64,000 nucleotides of DNA from Devosia sp. Root413D1 (GCF_001425235.1 NZ_LMEA01000009.1:510759-574758); one strand, 5' to 3'; shown: positions 27,060 through 36,304, numbered from the stretch's first letter. Numbers and translations are program-made. Notes: generated from the letters alone by a model not told the origin.

Positions 27060-28001
27060 TCACCACCGTGTCACCGCTCCACCCAGCACGGGCATGACGT
27101 AGTCGACGTCGAGGAAGCCGTATTCCTTCAGCCCGAGGATATTGCGCTGCAGGATGCCGTCATCCTTCTTGTCGCTCTCCACTGCGCGATAGGTGCTTTC
27201 CGGCACCCGCACACCCCAGACGGCGACGTTCTCGGTCTCGCTGTTTTCCTCGTTGGTGACCGGCAGCGTCAGCGGCTTGCCGTCATCGCCGATCGCCTCG
27301 ACCACCACGTAGTAGTTGGTCGCCGCCGTATTGACCTCGGGGAAGGTCCAGAACCCGGTTTTCTGCCCCTCGCGGTTGACGATCCTCAACTGGTATTCCT
27401 GCCGGATCTGGTCGCGCAGCCCGGTGAGCGAGGCGATTGCCTGCTCGGCGCCGGCGCGGTTGCCTTCGGCCGCGGCGGTCTTGCCGCGCCCCCGTATCTG
27501 CTCGGCCTCGGTCACCGCCTGCTGCACCTTGGTCTCTTCGAAGATCGACTGGTACAGCGCATCCATCTCGGCCGGCAGCTTCTCGCTGAGCTCGACCCGC
27601 GCCCCTTCGACCTGCGCCTGTTGGTACGGCCGGTAGGCGAAGAAATAGCCGCCCAGACCAACCACCAGGATCAGCGCGATCGCCAGTGCCGCCGGGCCCC
27701 ATTTCTTGCGGCCGACATAGAGCTTGGCGAGGCTGACCCCAAGGCTCGGCTTGGGCGGCGTGTAAACGAAGCGGCTCTCGTCGAGCGCTTTCACGCCCGC
27801 CATGAGCACTGCGTCGGTCACCTCGATGCCCTGCTGCTGATAGATCTCGCGCAGCTTTTCGATCAGCTGCTTCTCGCGGGCATCGCCCGCGAGTTCGCGT
27901 TCGACCAGGTCCTGCCGGTGACGGAGCGTGTCGACCACGTCCATCGCCAGCATCACCTCGTCCAGCGGGGCCTTCTCGGCGGTCGCCGTCGTCGTGCTCA
28001 T
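27060..28001 (-). CDS. Single-pass membrane protein, DUF6384-like
   Basis: The 313-residue protein has an N-terminal cytoplasmic part (LDEVMLAMDVVDTLRHRQDL), then one membrane helix near residues 103-122 (ALAIALILVVGLGGYFFAYR). The C-terminal periplasmic region contains a helical segment and a beta-rich part (RIVNREGQKTGFWTFPEVNT). It resembles proteins listed as DUF6384; that name is from memory. Its stop codon overlaps the 12-base arm of the downstream structured gap. It lies 24 bases after the TelA-like gene. Confidence 0.8.
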   Translation of the reverse strand: MSTTTATAEKAPLDEVMLAMDVVDTLRHRQDLVERELAGDAREKQLIEKLREIYQQQGIEVTDAVLMAGVKALDESRFVYTPPKPSLGVSLAKLYVGRKKWGPAALAIALILVVGLGGYFFAYRPYQQAQVEGARVELSEKLPAEMDALYQSIFEETKVQQAVTEAEQIRGRGKTAAAEGNRAGAEQAIASLTGLRDQIRQEYQLRIVNREGQKTGFWTFPEVNTAATNYYVVVEAIGDDGKPLTLPVTNEENSETENVAVWGVRVPESTYRAVESDKKDDGILQRNILGLKEYGFLDVDYVMPVLGGAVTRW

Positions 28002-28025
28002 GGTCGAGCCCGTTCGCGCTCCAAA

Positions 28026-29213
28026 TTAGGCCTTCTTTTCTTCGAGGATCAGCGCGTTGCCGTCGGCAGCCAGCTGCGCCAAACGGCGCTTGCCGTCTTC
28101 GACCGCATCGCGGATCTCGGCCGAGTTCTTGGTCGCTGCATCGCGCATCTCGTTGATGATGACGCGCGACTTTTCCTGGAACGTCACCACCGAGTCGACC
28201 AGCTTCTTGACCGCATCGGCGCGGATGGTCGGACCGTACCCGGCCCGCACCGCCGCTTCGCCCACCCGGTCGCCGATCTCCGAGAGCGTTTCGAGGCTCT
28301 TGGACATGCCTTCCTTCATGGCGTTCAGCGTCTCGGTCGATTCATGCAGGCCGAACAGCCCGGTGAACGAGGCACTGAGCGCGGTGAACACCGTCTCGTT
28401 GGTCGAAAAGAACGAAATCGCCTGCTGGTAGACGCGCTCCTTGGCCTGCGTCGTCTGCATCAGCCGCGCCATTACCACTTCGGAAGTGGAGTAGGAGATG
28501 GTGAGGTTGTCGCTCAGGTCCTTGGCGATCTGGTAGCGGCGCTCCTCGTTCTGCAGGTCGCGCAGCTTCTCGTCGCGGTCCATCTCGAGCTTGGCGCGAT
28601 CCGCCGGCGTGCCGGCGGTGAACGCCGCGAGTGCGTCGCCGGCCGCCTTCAGGATCACCTTCTTGTCGTCGAGCTTCTTGGTCGCGACGTCGAGCAGTTC
28701 GAGCGCCATCACTTCGGACTGCTTCAGCGCGCCGCGGAAATCGCGATAGGCCTCGAGGATGGTGTGCTCGCGGTCGACCTGGTTCTTGGTCTCCTTGGAG
28801 ACATCGAGATAGATGTTGCGGATCTTGTCGAAACGCGAGGCGATGTCGCCGCGGCTGACCTTCATCCAGACGTTGGAAACCCGCTCCATCAGGTCGAGCT
28901 TGCCGTCGTCGAGCTGGTCGACCATGCCCTTGGCGTCGTCGCGGATCGAGTTGAAGCCGTTGGTGATGTCTTCGTAGCGCTCGCCGACATTCATCGCCGC
29001 GACCTGGCTGCGCACCACCTCGTTGAAGGCGCTCGCCTGGGTCAGCGTGCGGCCGATCAGGATGACCTTGTTTTCGTCGAGGCCGGTGATCTCGTTCAAG
29101 AGACCAGTGATCGGCTGCTCGCCTGTCTGCTCGGGCCAAATGCCGAGCTGCTTGATCGCCCCCATCGCCTTGTCGAGATACTGCAGGGGCTTTTCCATCA
29201 CTTCAGTGGCCAT
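28026..29213 (-). CDS. TelA-like helical protein (often annotated cell surface protein)
   Basis: The 395-residue protein is almost entirely alpha-helical, without signal peptide or membrane helix. Segments such as YEDITNGFNSIRDDAKGMVD, REHTILEAYRDFRGALKQSE and AKERVYQQAISFFSTNETVF resemble TelA/toxic-anion-resistance type proteins and a conserved rhizobial family called cell surface protein, although no export signal is seen. I use ATG 29213 because the protein then begins MATEVMEKPLQYLDKAM; a GTG at 29240 is open but unsupported. It is the first of three co-directional genes. Confidence 0.82.
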   Translation of the reverse strand: MATEVMEKPLQYLDKAMGAIKQLGIWPEQTGEQPITGLLNEITGLDENKVILIGRTLTQASAFNEVVRSQVAAMNVGERYEDITNGFNSIRDDAKGMVDQLDDGKLDLMERVSNVWMKVSRGDIASRFDKIRNIYLDVSKETKNQVDREHTILEAYRDFRGALKQSEVMALELLDVATKKLDDKKVILKAAGDALAAFTAGTPADRAKLEMDRDEKLRDLQNEERRYQIAKDLSDNLTISYSTSEVVMARLMQTTQAKERVYQQAISFFSTNETVFTALSASFTGLFGLHESTETLNAMKEGMSKSLETLSEIGDRVGEAAVRAGYGPTIRADAVKKLVDSVVTFQEKSRVIINEMRDAATKNSAEIRDAVEDGKRRLAQLAADGNALILEEKKA

Positions 29214-29235
29214 TTGGATGCGTTTCCCTCTATCG

Positions 29236-29251
29236 GTCACCTTGGGGTGAC
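29236..29251 (-). promoter_or_regulatory. Short hairpin upstream of the TelA-like gene
   Basis: GTCACC-TTGG-GGTGAC is a perfect 6-base stem with a 4-base loop, 23-38 bases before the start codon. Further upstream ATATCG and CGATAT (29290-29318) form a weaker inverted repeat. They lie in the divergent promoter region of 237 bases shared with the CoxG-like gene. Confidence 0.4.
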
Positions 29252-29450
29252 ATGATTCACGTTCTCGGCGTCAGTTGCCAATGTTGCTTATATCGGCCGC
29301 GCCTGTTTTGCGCGATATGGTGCTTAAAAGCCTCACGAAAAGGGCATCAGCAGAAGTTTGCGACAACCGTTGCAGCGCCGCCGCGGTTGTCCATCCCGAT
29401 CCCGCGCACTAGCTTGGTTTCGGACGGCACAATGGCGAGGAAATGACGGC

Positions 29451-29912
29451 ATGGAATTCGGCGGCAGGTACCTCGTTTCGGCGCCCCGGCTCGCGGTCTG
29501 GCGGGCGCTCAACGACACCCAGGTGCTGAAAGCCATCATTCCCGGCTGCCGTCGCATCGACTGGACCGGCGAGACCACGCTGGAGCTGGAGATCGAGGTC
29601 AATCTCGGCCTGATGCAGCCGGTGTTTTCCGGCGACCTGGAGCTGCGCAACGTTGTGCCGGCCGAGAGCTACACGCTTGCCGGCAAGGGTCGCGGTGGGC
29701 TGCTCGGCAAGGCCGAGGCCGCCGCCGACATCGTGCTTTCAGATGCCGGCGAGCACACCCAATTGGTGTTTACTGCCAATGGCGGGGCCGATGGCGGCAT
29801 CATGAAGCTGGGCAAGTCGCTGATCGGCAACTCCGCGCAGAAGCTCATCGACGGCTTCTTCGAACGCTTCGGCGAAGCCATGGGCGTCGAGGTGAAGCCG
29901 ATCTCGGGGTGA
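29451..29912 (+). CDS. CoxG-family (SRPBCC) protein
   Basis: The 153-residue protein has the START/SRPBCC fold of the carbon monoxide dehydrogenase subunit G family: MEFGGRYLVSAPRLAVWRAL, the IPGCRRIDW segment and KGRGGLLGKAEAAADIVLSD. CoxG helps recruit Mo-CO dehydrogenase to the membrane in some bacteria, but no cox structural genes are in this window, so the role here is open. GAGG at 29437 precedes the ATG. It is divergent from the TelA-like cluster. Confidence 0.85.
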   Translation: MEFGGRYLVSAPRLAVWRALNDTQVLKAIIPGCRRIDWTGETTLELEIEVNLGLMQPVFSGDLELRNVVPAESYTLAGKGRGGLLGKAEAAADIVLSDAGEHTQLVFTANGGADGGIMKLGKSLIGNSAQKLIDGFFERFGEAMGVEVKPISG

Positions 29913-29958
29913 GGGTGTCATCACCTCGCCGCGCACGCGCGTAAACCTTCCCCGCACG

Positions 29959-29982
29959 AATTTTGCCCACTTGGTCAAAATT
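29959..29982. promoter_or_regulatory. Inverted repeat upstream of the nucleoside importer operon
   Basis: AATTTTG and CAAAATT are perfect 7-base arms 10 bases apart, AT-rich in GC-rich DNA, 113 bases upstream of the binding-protein gene. It may be an operator for the importer operon. The rest of the 29913-30094 gap holds only the ribosome binding site AGGGAG. Confidence 0.45.
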
Positions 29983-30094
29983 TGCGCAGCTCCCTCTTGC
30001 AGAGCGCCGGTTTGCAGGATTGTATTCCTCCCAACGCGCCGGGCTGTCAGGGCGGCATGTGCCGTTGCCGGACGCGATACAGGGAGACTGATCC

Positions 30095-31087
30095 ATGAAC
30101 TATTTCACCAAGCGCATTTCTGCGCTCGCGGCTGGCGTGGCGCTGTCGGTGCTCGCCGCTGGTGCTGCGCTCGCCGATCCGGCGGTCATTTACGACCTGG
30201 GCGGCAAATTCGATAAGTCCTTCAACGAGGCGGCCTATAACGGCGCCGAGGCCTGGAAGAAGGAAACCGGTGGCAGCTTCACCGATCTCGAGCTGCAGAA
30301 CGATGCGCAGCGCGAGCAGGCGCTCCGCCGCTTCGCTTCGCAGGGCGCCAACCCGATCGTGATGGCCGGCTTCTCCTGGGGCACCGCGCTCGGCACTGTC
30401 GCCGCCGAGTTCCCCGATACCCACTTCGTGGTGATCGACGCCGTCGTCGATGCGCCGAACGTGCAGTCGATCATCTTCGACGAGCACACCGGTTCGTTCC
30501 TCGTCGGCGCCATCGCGGCGCTGAAGTCGGCTACCGGCACCGTGGGCTTCGTGGGCGGCATGGACGTGCCGATCATCCACAAGTTCTACTGCGGCTACGC
30601 CCAGGGCGCCAAGGCCGCCAAGGCCGACGTGAAGATCATCGAAAACTATACCGGCACCACCCCGGCCGCCTGGAACGACCCGGTCACCGCTGGTGAGCTG
30701 ACCAAGGCGCAGTTCGACGCTGGCGCCGACGTGGTCTTCGCCGCCGCCGGCGGTTCGGGCCTCGGCGTGCTGCAGGCCGCTGCCGACGCAGGCAAGTTCT
30801 CGATCGGCGTCGACAGCAACCAGAACTACCTGCACCCCGGCTCGGTGCTGACCTCGATGCTGAAGCGCGTCGACGTCGCCGTGCAGAGCTCGCTCACCGA
30901 CGCGAACTTCAAGCCCGGCCTTACCGTGCTCGGCCTCAAGGAAAACGGCGTCGGTTATGCTCTCGACGACAACAACAAGGCGCTGATCACCGACGATATC
31001 AAGACGGCGGTCGACAAGTTCTCGGCTGACATCCAGTCGGGCGCGATCACCGTCCACGACTACACCGCCGACAACACCTGCCCGTAA
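30095..31087 (+). CDS. BMP-family ABC transporter substrate-binding protein (nucleoside type)
   Basis: The 330-residue protein has a Sec signal peptide (residues 1-28, ending ALA before DPAVIYDLGG) and the basic membrane protein/PnrA fold: YDLGGKFDKSFNEAAYNGAE, then FVVIDAVVDAPNVQSIIFDE and VGFVGGMDVPIIHKF. BMP proteins such as PnrA bind purine or pyrimidine nucleosides in the periplasm. It heads a run with an ATPase, two permeases, cdd, deoC and an aldehyde dehydrogenase, which supports nucleoside import. Confidence 0.95.
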   Translation: MNYFTKRISALAAGVALSVLAAGAALADPAVIYDLGGKFDKSFNEAAYNGAEAWKKETGGSFTDLELQNDAQREQALRRFASQGANPIVMAGFSWGTALGTVAAEFPDTHFVVIDAVVDAPNVQSIIFDEHTGSFLVGAIAALKSATGTVGFVGGMDVPIIHKFYCGYAQGAKAAKADVKIIENYTGTTPAAWNDPVTAGELTKAQFDAGADVVFAAAGGSGLGVLQAAADAGKFSIGVDSNQNYLHPGSVLTSMLKRVDVAVQSSLTDANFKPGLTVLGLKENGVGYALDDNNKALITDDIKTAVDKFSADIQSGAITVHDYTADNTCP

Positions 31088-31097
31088 GGTCCCTCGC

Positions 31098-32708
31098 GTG
31101 ACCGAACCCGTGCAGAACGGCGACAACCTTCAGCAGCGGCCTTCCGGGGCCGCTGCATCTGATCTGGCCCAGACCGATCTGGCGATCGAGCTGACCGGCA
31201 TCAACAAGCGCTTCGGCGCCGTGCATGCCAACAAGGACATCGACCTGAAAGTCCGTCGCGGCACGGTGCATGGCATCGTCGGCGAAAACGGCGCCGGCAA
31301 GTCGACGCTGATGTCGATCCTCTATGGCTTCTACACTGCCGATAGCGGCGAGATCCGCGTCAACGGCACCCCCCATGCCATCACCGACAGCCGCCACGCG
31401 CTGGCGCTCGGCATCGGCATGGTGCACCAGCACTTCATGCTGGTCGACAACTTCTCCATCCTCGAGAACGTCGTACTCGGCGCCGAGGATAGCGCGCTGC
31501 TCGGCCCCAGCCTCGATCGCGCGAAGAAGGAACTGACCCGCCTCGCCAAGGAATACCGCCTCGACGTCAATCCCGATGCCATCATCGAGGACGTCTCGGT
31601 CGGCACCCAGCAGCGCGTCGAAATTCTGAAGGCGCTCTATCGCGGCGCCGATGTCTTGATCCTCGATGAGCCGACCGGGGTGCTCACCCCGGCCGAGGCG
31701 GACGACCTGTTCCGCGTGCTCCGCACCCTGCGCGACCAGGGCAAGACCATCATTCTCATCACCCACAAGCTGCGCGAGATCATGGCCATCACCGACTATG
31801 TGTCGGTCATGCGCCAGGGCGCCATGGTGGATACGCTCAAGACCTCGGAGACCAACCCCGAGCAGCTGGCCGAGCTGATGGTCGGCCGCCGCGTGCTGCT
31901 GCGTGTCGAAAAGACCGCCGCCAAGCCGGGCGATACCTTCCTCTCGGTCGAAAACCTCGTGGTCAAGGACGACCTCGGCGTCACCCGGGTCAAGGATGTG
32001 AGCTTCACCGTGCGGGCCGGCGAGATCGTCGGCATTGCCGGGGTCGCCGGTAACGGGCAGTCCGAACTGCTCGAATCCGTTTCCGGCATGCGCGACCAGG
32101 CGAGCGGCATTGTCCGCCTGAAGGGCACGCCACTGTCGCTCGAAGGCGATGACGGCGCACATCGTGCCCGCAAGGCCGGTCTCGCCCACGTGCCCGAAGA
32201 CCGCCAGCGCATGGGCCTGATCACCGCCTTCGAAGAATGGGAAAACGCCATGCTCGGCTACGAGGATGACCCGGCCTATGGCAAGGGCATCATCCTCGAC
32301 ATCCCGGCAGCGCAGGCCCAGGCCCGCGAGCGCATCAAGAAGTTCGACATCCGCCCGGCCAACGAGCGGCTGAAGACCGCCAACTTCTCCGGCGGCAACC
32401 AGCAGAAGATCGTGCTCGCTCGCGAGATGGAGCGCAACCCGGACGTCTTGATCGTCGGTCAGCCGACCCGCGGCGTCGATATTGGCGCCATCGAGTTCAT
32501 CCACAACCAGATCATCAAGATGCGCGATGCCGGCAAGGCGATCCTCGTGGTCTCGGTCGAGCTCGACGAAATCCGTTCGCTGGCCGACCGCATCCTCGTG
32601 ATGTTCGATGGCCACATCGTCGGCGAAGCCGACCCCGCCACCGCCACCGAAGGCGAGCTCGGCCTGATGATGGCCGGCGTCACCGACAAAAAGGCGGCAG
32701 CCGAATGA
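31098..32708 (+). CDS. Nucleoside ABC transporter ATP-binding protein
   Basis: The 536-residue protein has two ABC domains in tandem. The first has Walker A GENGAGKSTL, the variant signature SVGTQQRVEILKAL and Walker B VLILDEPTGVLTP. The second has a degenerate Walker A (GVAGNGQSEL), signature FSGGNQQKIVLAREM and VLIVGQPTRGVD, in which Walker B Asp-Glu is replaced by Gly-Gln. This asymmetry is usual for RbsA/YufO-type importers. It starts at GTG 31098 and overlaps the first permease gene by 4 bases. Confidence 0.95.
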   Translation: MTEPVQNGDNLQQRPSGAAASDLAQTDLAIELTGINKRFGAVHANKDIDLKVRRGTVHGIVGENGAGKSTLMSILYGFYTADSGEIRVNGTPHAITDSRHALALGIGMVHQHFMLVDNFSILENVVLGAEDSALLGPSLDRAKKELTRLAKEYRLDVNPDAIIEDVSVGTQQRVEILKALYRGADVLILDEPTGVLTPAEADDLFRVLRTLRDQGKTIILITHKLREIMAITDYVSVMRQGAMVDTLKTSETNPEQLAELMVGRRVLLRVEKTAAKPGDTFLSVENLVVKDDLGVTRVKDVSFTVRAGEIVGIAGVAGNGQSELLESVSGMRDQASGIVRLKGTPLSLEGDDGAHRARKAGLAHVPEDRQRMGLITAFEEWENAMLGYEDDPAYGKGIILDIPAAQAQARERIKKFDIRPANERLKTANFSGGNQQKIVLAREMERNPDVLIVGQPTRGVDIGAIEFIHNQIIKMRDAGKAILVVSVELDEIRSLADRILVMFDGHIVGEADPATATEGELGLMMAGVTDKKAAAE

Positions 32709-33841
32709 GTAGCGCCATCCTCAAACCGCTGCCGCGCTGGGCCGACGTGGTCCTGTTGCCGATTCTCAACCTGGCGCTGGCCTTCATCGTTTCCGGCCTC
32801 GTCGTGCTCGCCATCGGGCAGGATCCGCTGGCGGCGCTCAACGCCATCGTCACCGGCGCCTTCGGCAATGGCTACAATTTCGGCTACACGCTCTACTACT
32901 CGACCAACTTCATCTTCACCGGCATTGCGGTGGCGGTGGCCGCCCATGCCGGGCTGTTCAACATCGGCGGGAACGGCCAGGCCTATATCGCCGGCCTCGG
33001 CGTCATCGCCGTGGCGCTGCCGCTGCAGTTCCTGCCCTGGTGGATCACCTTCCCCATCGCCGTCGTCGCCGGCGCGGCGGTGGGTGGGCTCTGGGGCTTC
33101 ATTCCCGGGTGGCTGCAGGCCAAGCGCGGCTCGCACGTCGTCATCACCACCATCATGTTCAACTTCATCGCCGCGGCGATCATGGTCTACATGGTGGTGA
33201 ACGTGTTGAAGCCGGCGGGCATCCTCGCGCCAGAATCGGCGATGATCGCCCCCGAAGGCCGCATGCCGAAACTCGGCGCCTTCATTCCGTGGTTCAAGAA
33301 CACCGACGTCAACTTCACGCTGCTGCTGGCGTTGCTCTGCCTCGTCGGCGCCTACATCCTCATCTGGCACACCCGCTTCGGCTTCGCCATGCGGGCGCTG
33401 GGTCAGAACCCGACGGCCACCCGCTATGCCGGCATGTCCAACAGCCGCATCATCATGATCGTCATGACCATGTCCGGCGCGCTCGCCGGCATGGTGGCGG
33501 TCAACCAGGTGGTCGGCGTGCAGTACCGGCTGGTGCTCGATTACGTCGCCGATGCCGGCTTCGTCGGCATCGCCGTAGCGCTGATGGGGCGCAACCATCC
33601 GATCGGCATCCTCCTCGCCGCGGTGCTGTTCGGAGCGCTCTACCAGGGCGGCAACGAGCTGCAATACGTGATCCCGGGGTTGAGCAAGGAAATGGTCGTC
33701 GTCATCCAGGCGCTGGTCATCCTGTTCACCGGCGCCATGGAAGGGCTGTTCCGCCCCGGCCTGCAGCGTGTGTTCATGACCTTGTCACCGCGCCAGAAGG
33801 CTGCGGCGGTCGAGGCCAATAGCGTCAAGTCGGGGAGCTGA
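32705..33841 (+). CDS. Nucleoside ABC transporter permease (first)
   Basis: The 378-residue protein is a BPD_transp_2 permease with about nine hydrophobic helices and the conserved cytoplasmic loop FAMRALGQNPTATRYAGMSN. It overlaps the ATPase gene (ATGA) and is followed 3 bases later by the second permease gene. The pair forms the inner-membrane channel for nucleosides. Confidence 0.95.
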   Translation: MSSAILKPLPRWADVVLLPILNLALAFIVSGLVVLAIGQDPLAALNAIVTGAFGNGYNFGYTLYYSTNFIFTGIAVAVAAHAGLFNIGGNGQAYIAGLGVIAVALPLQFLPWWITFPIAVVAGAAVGGLWGFIPGWLQAKRGSHVVITTIMFNFIAAAIMVYMVVNVLKPAGILAPESAMIAPEGRMPKLGAFIPWFKNTDVNFTLLLALLCLVGAYILIWHTRFGFAMRALGQNPTATRYAGMSNSRIIMIVMTMSGALAGMVAVNQVVGVQYRLVLDYVADAGFVGIAVALMGRNHPIGILLAAVLFGALYQGGNELQYVIPGLSKEMVVVIQALVILFTGAMEGLFRPGLQRVFMTLSPRQKAAAVEANSVKSGS

Positions 33842-33844
33842 GCC

Positions 33845-34810
33845 ATGGATCTCGGTCTCATCCTCTCCACCCTCGACGCGACGCTGCGGCTGTCGACGCC
33901 GCTGCTGCTCGCCTGCCTTGCCGGGCTCTATTCCGAGCGCGCCGGCGTGTTCGACATCGGCCTCGAGGGCAAGATGCTGGCCTCGGCTTTTGCCGCTGCC
34001 GCCGTCGCCGCGGTCACCGCCAATGTCTGGCTCGGGCTGCTTGCCGGCCTTGCCGTCTCGATCACCACGGCAGGGCTGCAGGGTGCTGCCGCCATCACGC
34101 TGCGCGGCAACCAGCTGATCGCCGGCGTCGCCATCAACATGCTGGCGGCCGGCCTCACCACCTTCCTCGGCATCCAGTGGTTCGGGCAGGGTGGGCGCAC
34201 CCCGCAGCTCCCGGTCACCGGCCGTTTCCAGAACATCGACCTGCCGTTTGCCAACGAGCTCGCCGGTGTTCCGATCCTCGGGCAGATCTATTCCGAGCTG
34301 ATCTCCGGCCACAACATCCTGGTCTATGTCGCCTTCCTCGCCGTGCCGATCACCTGGTGGGTGCTCTATCGCACCCGCTTCGGCCTCAGGCTGCGCGCCG
34401 TTGGCGAGAACCCCAAAGCGGTGGATACCGCCGGCATCTCGGTTACTCGCCTCCGCTATCAGGCGGTGCTGATCACCGGGCTGCTTTGCGGCCTCGCCGG
34501 GGCGTTCTTCTCGATCGCCCAGGGTTCCGGCTTCGGCAACAACATGACCGCCGGCAAGGGGTTTATCGCGCTCGCCGCGCTGATCTTCGCCAAATGGAAG
34601 CCGGTGCCGGCGATGTTCACCTGCCTGCTGTTCGGCTTCCTCGATGCGCTGCAGATCCGCCTGCAGGGCGCCGAGATTTTCGGCGTCGGCGTGCCGGTGC
34701 AGGCCATCCAGGCGCTGCCCTACCTGCTGACGGTGATCCTCCTGGCCGGCTTCATCGGCAAGGCCGTCGGCCCCAAGGCCGGTGGCGTCGCCTACACCAA
34801 GGAACGCTGA
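33845..34810 (+). CDS. Nucleoside ABC transporter permease (second)
   Basis: The 321-residue protein is a BPD_transp_2 permease of the YufQ/NupQ type. LLLACLAGLYSERAGVFDIG, then LEGKMLASAFAAAAVAA, mark the N-terminus, and LRAVGENPKAVDTAGISVTR is the coupling loop. The stop codon overlaps the cdd start as TGATG. Confidence 0.95.
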   Translation: MDLGLILSTLDATLRLSTPLLLACLAGLYSERAGVFDIGLEGKMLASAFAAAAVAAVTANVWLGLLAGLAVSITTAGLQGAAAITLRGNQLIAGVAINMLAAGLTTFLGIQWFGQGGRTPQLPVTGRFQNIDLPFANELAGVPILGQIYSELISGHNILVYVAFLAVPITWWVLYRTRFGLRLRAVGENPKAVDTAGISVTRLRYQAVLITGLLCGLAGAFFSIAQGSGFGNNMTAGKGFIALAALIFAKWKPVPAMFTCLLFGFLDALQIRLQGAEIFGVGVPVQAIQALPYLLTVILLAGFIGKAVGPKAGGVAYTKER

Positions 34811-35217
34811 TGCCTCATCCGCTGGACCCGCAGCTGCTGGCTGCCGCTGAAGCCGTTCGCGCCAAGGCCTACGCGCCCTATTCGAACTTCCAGGTCGGCA
34901 CCGCCATCCTCGCCGATGACGGCAAGATCTATGTCGGCTGCAATGTCGAGAACGCCGCCTATCCGGTCGGCAACTGCGCCGAGCCCTCGGCCATCGCGGC
35001 CATGCTCGCCGGCGGCGCCAAACGCATCAAGCGCGTCTACACCACCGGGCCGGGCACGACGCCCGTCACCCCGTGCGGCGGCTGCCGCCAGCGCATCCGC
35101 GAGTTCGCCGATCAGGACGTCGTCGTCGTTTCGCACGGCATCGACGGCACGCCGCTCGAGCAGACCATCGCACAGCTGCTCCCGCACTCTTTCGGCCCCG
35201 AGTTTTTGGGCCGATAA
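34810..35217 (+). CDS. cdd: Cytidine deaminase
   Basis: The 135-residue protein is the small, homotetrameric type. AYAPYSNFQVGTAIL is the N-terminal motif, NCAEPSAIAAM carries the zinc Cys and catalytic Glu, and TPCGGCRQRI carries two zinc cysteines. A proline replaces the arginine usual in CAER-type motifs. It converts (deoxy)cytidine to (deoxy)uridine in the cytoplasm. It is translationally coupled to the permease gene, consistent with immediate processing of imported cytidine. Confidence 0.95.
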   Translation: MPHPLDPQLLAAAEAVRAKAYAPYSNFQVGTAILADDGKIYVGCNVENAAYPVGNCAEPSAIAAMLAGGAKRIKRVYTTGPGTTPVTPCGGCRQRIREFADQDVVVVSHGIDGTPLEQTIAQLLPHSFGPEFLGR

Positions 35218-35276
35218 TGCCATTCAACGTACTGCCGCAAAGCCGGGCTAACCGGTAAGGCGCAAGGAGGCCATCC

Positions 35277-36299
35277 ATGGAACTTCGCGTCGTCGACCCC
35301 GCTGCTGCAAAGCCCGCGAAATCAAAGCCGATCGAGGCTCCCGCCTCTTCGCACCGCAGAAATCCAGGCTTCCCACTCGATCTCGATTGGGTCGAGCGCG
35401 TCCGCATGAACCGTTCGGCGCTCGAGCGTCGCGCCGCGACGCTGCCGGCCCGCCGTACGGTGAAGAAGGACTGGCAGGCTGCCTGGCTGTTGAAGGCCAT
35501 CACCCTGATGGACCTGACGACGCTCAACTCCGACGACACCCCGGGCCGGGTCGAGCGGCTCTGCGCCAAGGCCCGCCACCCGGTCCGGCAGGATATCATC
35601 GACGGTCTTGGCGTTGCCGACCTCGAGGTGAAGCCGGCCGCCGTCTGCGTCTACCACTCCTTCGTCAAGACCGCGGTCGATGCCCTCAAGGGCACCGGCA
35701 TCAATGTCGCGGCAGTCTCCACGGCGTTCCCGCATGGCCTCGCGCCGCTCTCGACCCGCCTCGCCGAGATCGAGGCTTCGGTGGCTGACGGCGCCAACGA
35801 GATCGACATCGTCATCGAGCGCGGCATGGTGCTGCGCGGCGACTGGCAGGCGCTCTACGACGAAGTCCGGGCCATGCGGAAGGCCTGCGGCGATGCTCAC
35901 ATCAAGACCATCCTGGGCACTGGCGAACTGGCGACGCAGACCAATGTCGCCAAGGCCTCGCTGGTCTGCATGCTGGCCGGCGCCGACTTCATCAAGACCT
36001 CGACCGGCAAGGAAAAGGTCAACGCCAACCTCCAGACCTCGCTGTCGATGGTGCGGATGATCCGCTGGTTCCACGAGGAGACCGGCATCGAGGTCGGCTA
36101 CAAGCCGGCCGGCGGCATCGCCACGGCCAAACTGTCGCTCGACTACATGGCGCTGATCAAGGAAGAGCTCGGCACCCACTGGCTGCAGCCGCATCTGTTC
36201 AGGTTCGGCGCGAGTTCCCTGCTGACTGACATCGAGCGGCAGCTCGAGCACACGCTGACCGGGCACTACGCCGCCGACTACCGGATGCCGATGGTGTGA
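35277..36299 (+). CDS. deoC: Deoxyribose-phosphate aldolase
   Basis: The 340-residue protein is a DeoC class I aldolase of the long type. The Schiff-base lysine is Lys240 in DFIKTSTGKEKVNAN, and a second lysine lies in VGYKPAGGIATAK. An N-terminal extension of about 60 residues precedes the TIM barrel. It cleaves deoxyribose 5-phosphate to glyceraldehyde 3-phosphate and acetaldehyde. GGAGG lies 8 bases before the ATG. It precedes the aldehyde dehydrogenase that could oxidise the acetaldehyde. Confidence 0.96.
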   Translation: MELRVVDPAAAKPAKSKPIEAPASSHRRNPGFPLDLDWVERVRMNRSALERRAATLPARRTVKKDWQAAWLLKAITLMDLTTLNSDDTPGRVERLCAKARHPVRQDIIDGLGVADLEVKPAAVCVYHSFVKTAVDALKGTGINVAAVSTAFPHGLAPLSTRLAEIEASVADGANEIDIVIERGMVLRGDWQALYDEVRAMRKACGDAHIKTILGTGELATQTNVAKASLVCMLAGADFIKTSTGKEKVNANLQTSLSMVRMIRWFHEETGIEVGYKPAGGIATAKLSLDYMALIKEELGTHWLQPHLFRFGASSLLTDIERQLEHTLTGHYAADYRMPMV

Positions 36300-36304
36300 T
36301 GGTT

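Noticed and set aside
25613..29255. Plus-strand long open frames (494 and 768 codons)
   Set aside because: They are antisense to the coiled-coil, membrane and TelA-like genes and have mirror-type composition.
29451..29912. CO dehydrogenase cluster
   Set aside because: Only a CoxG-like gene is present. No molybdopterin CO dehydrogenase subunit genes are nearby.
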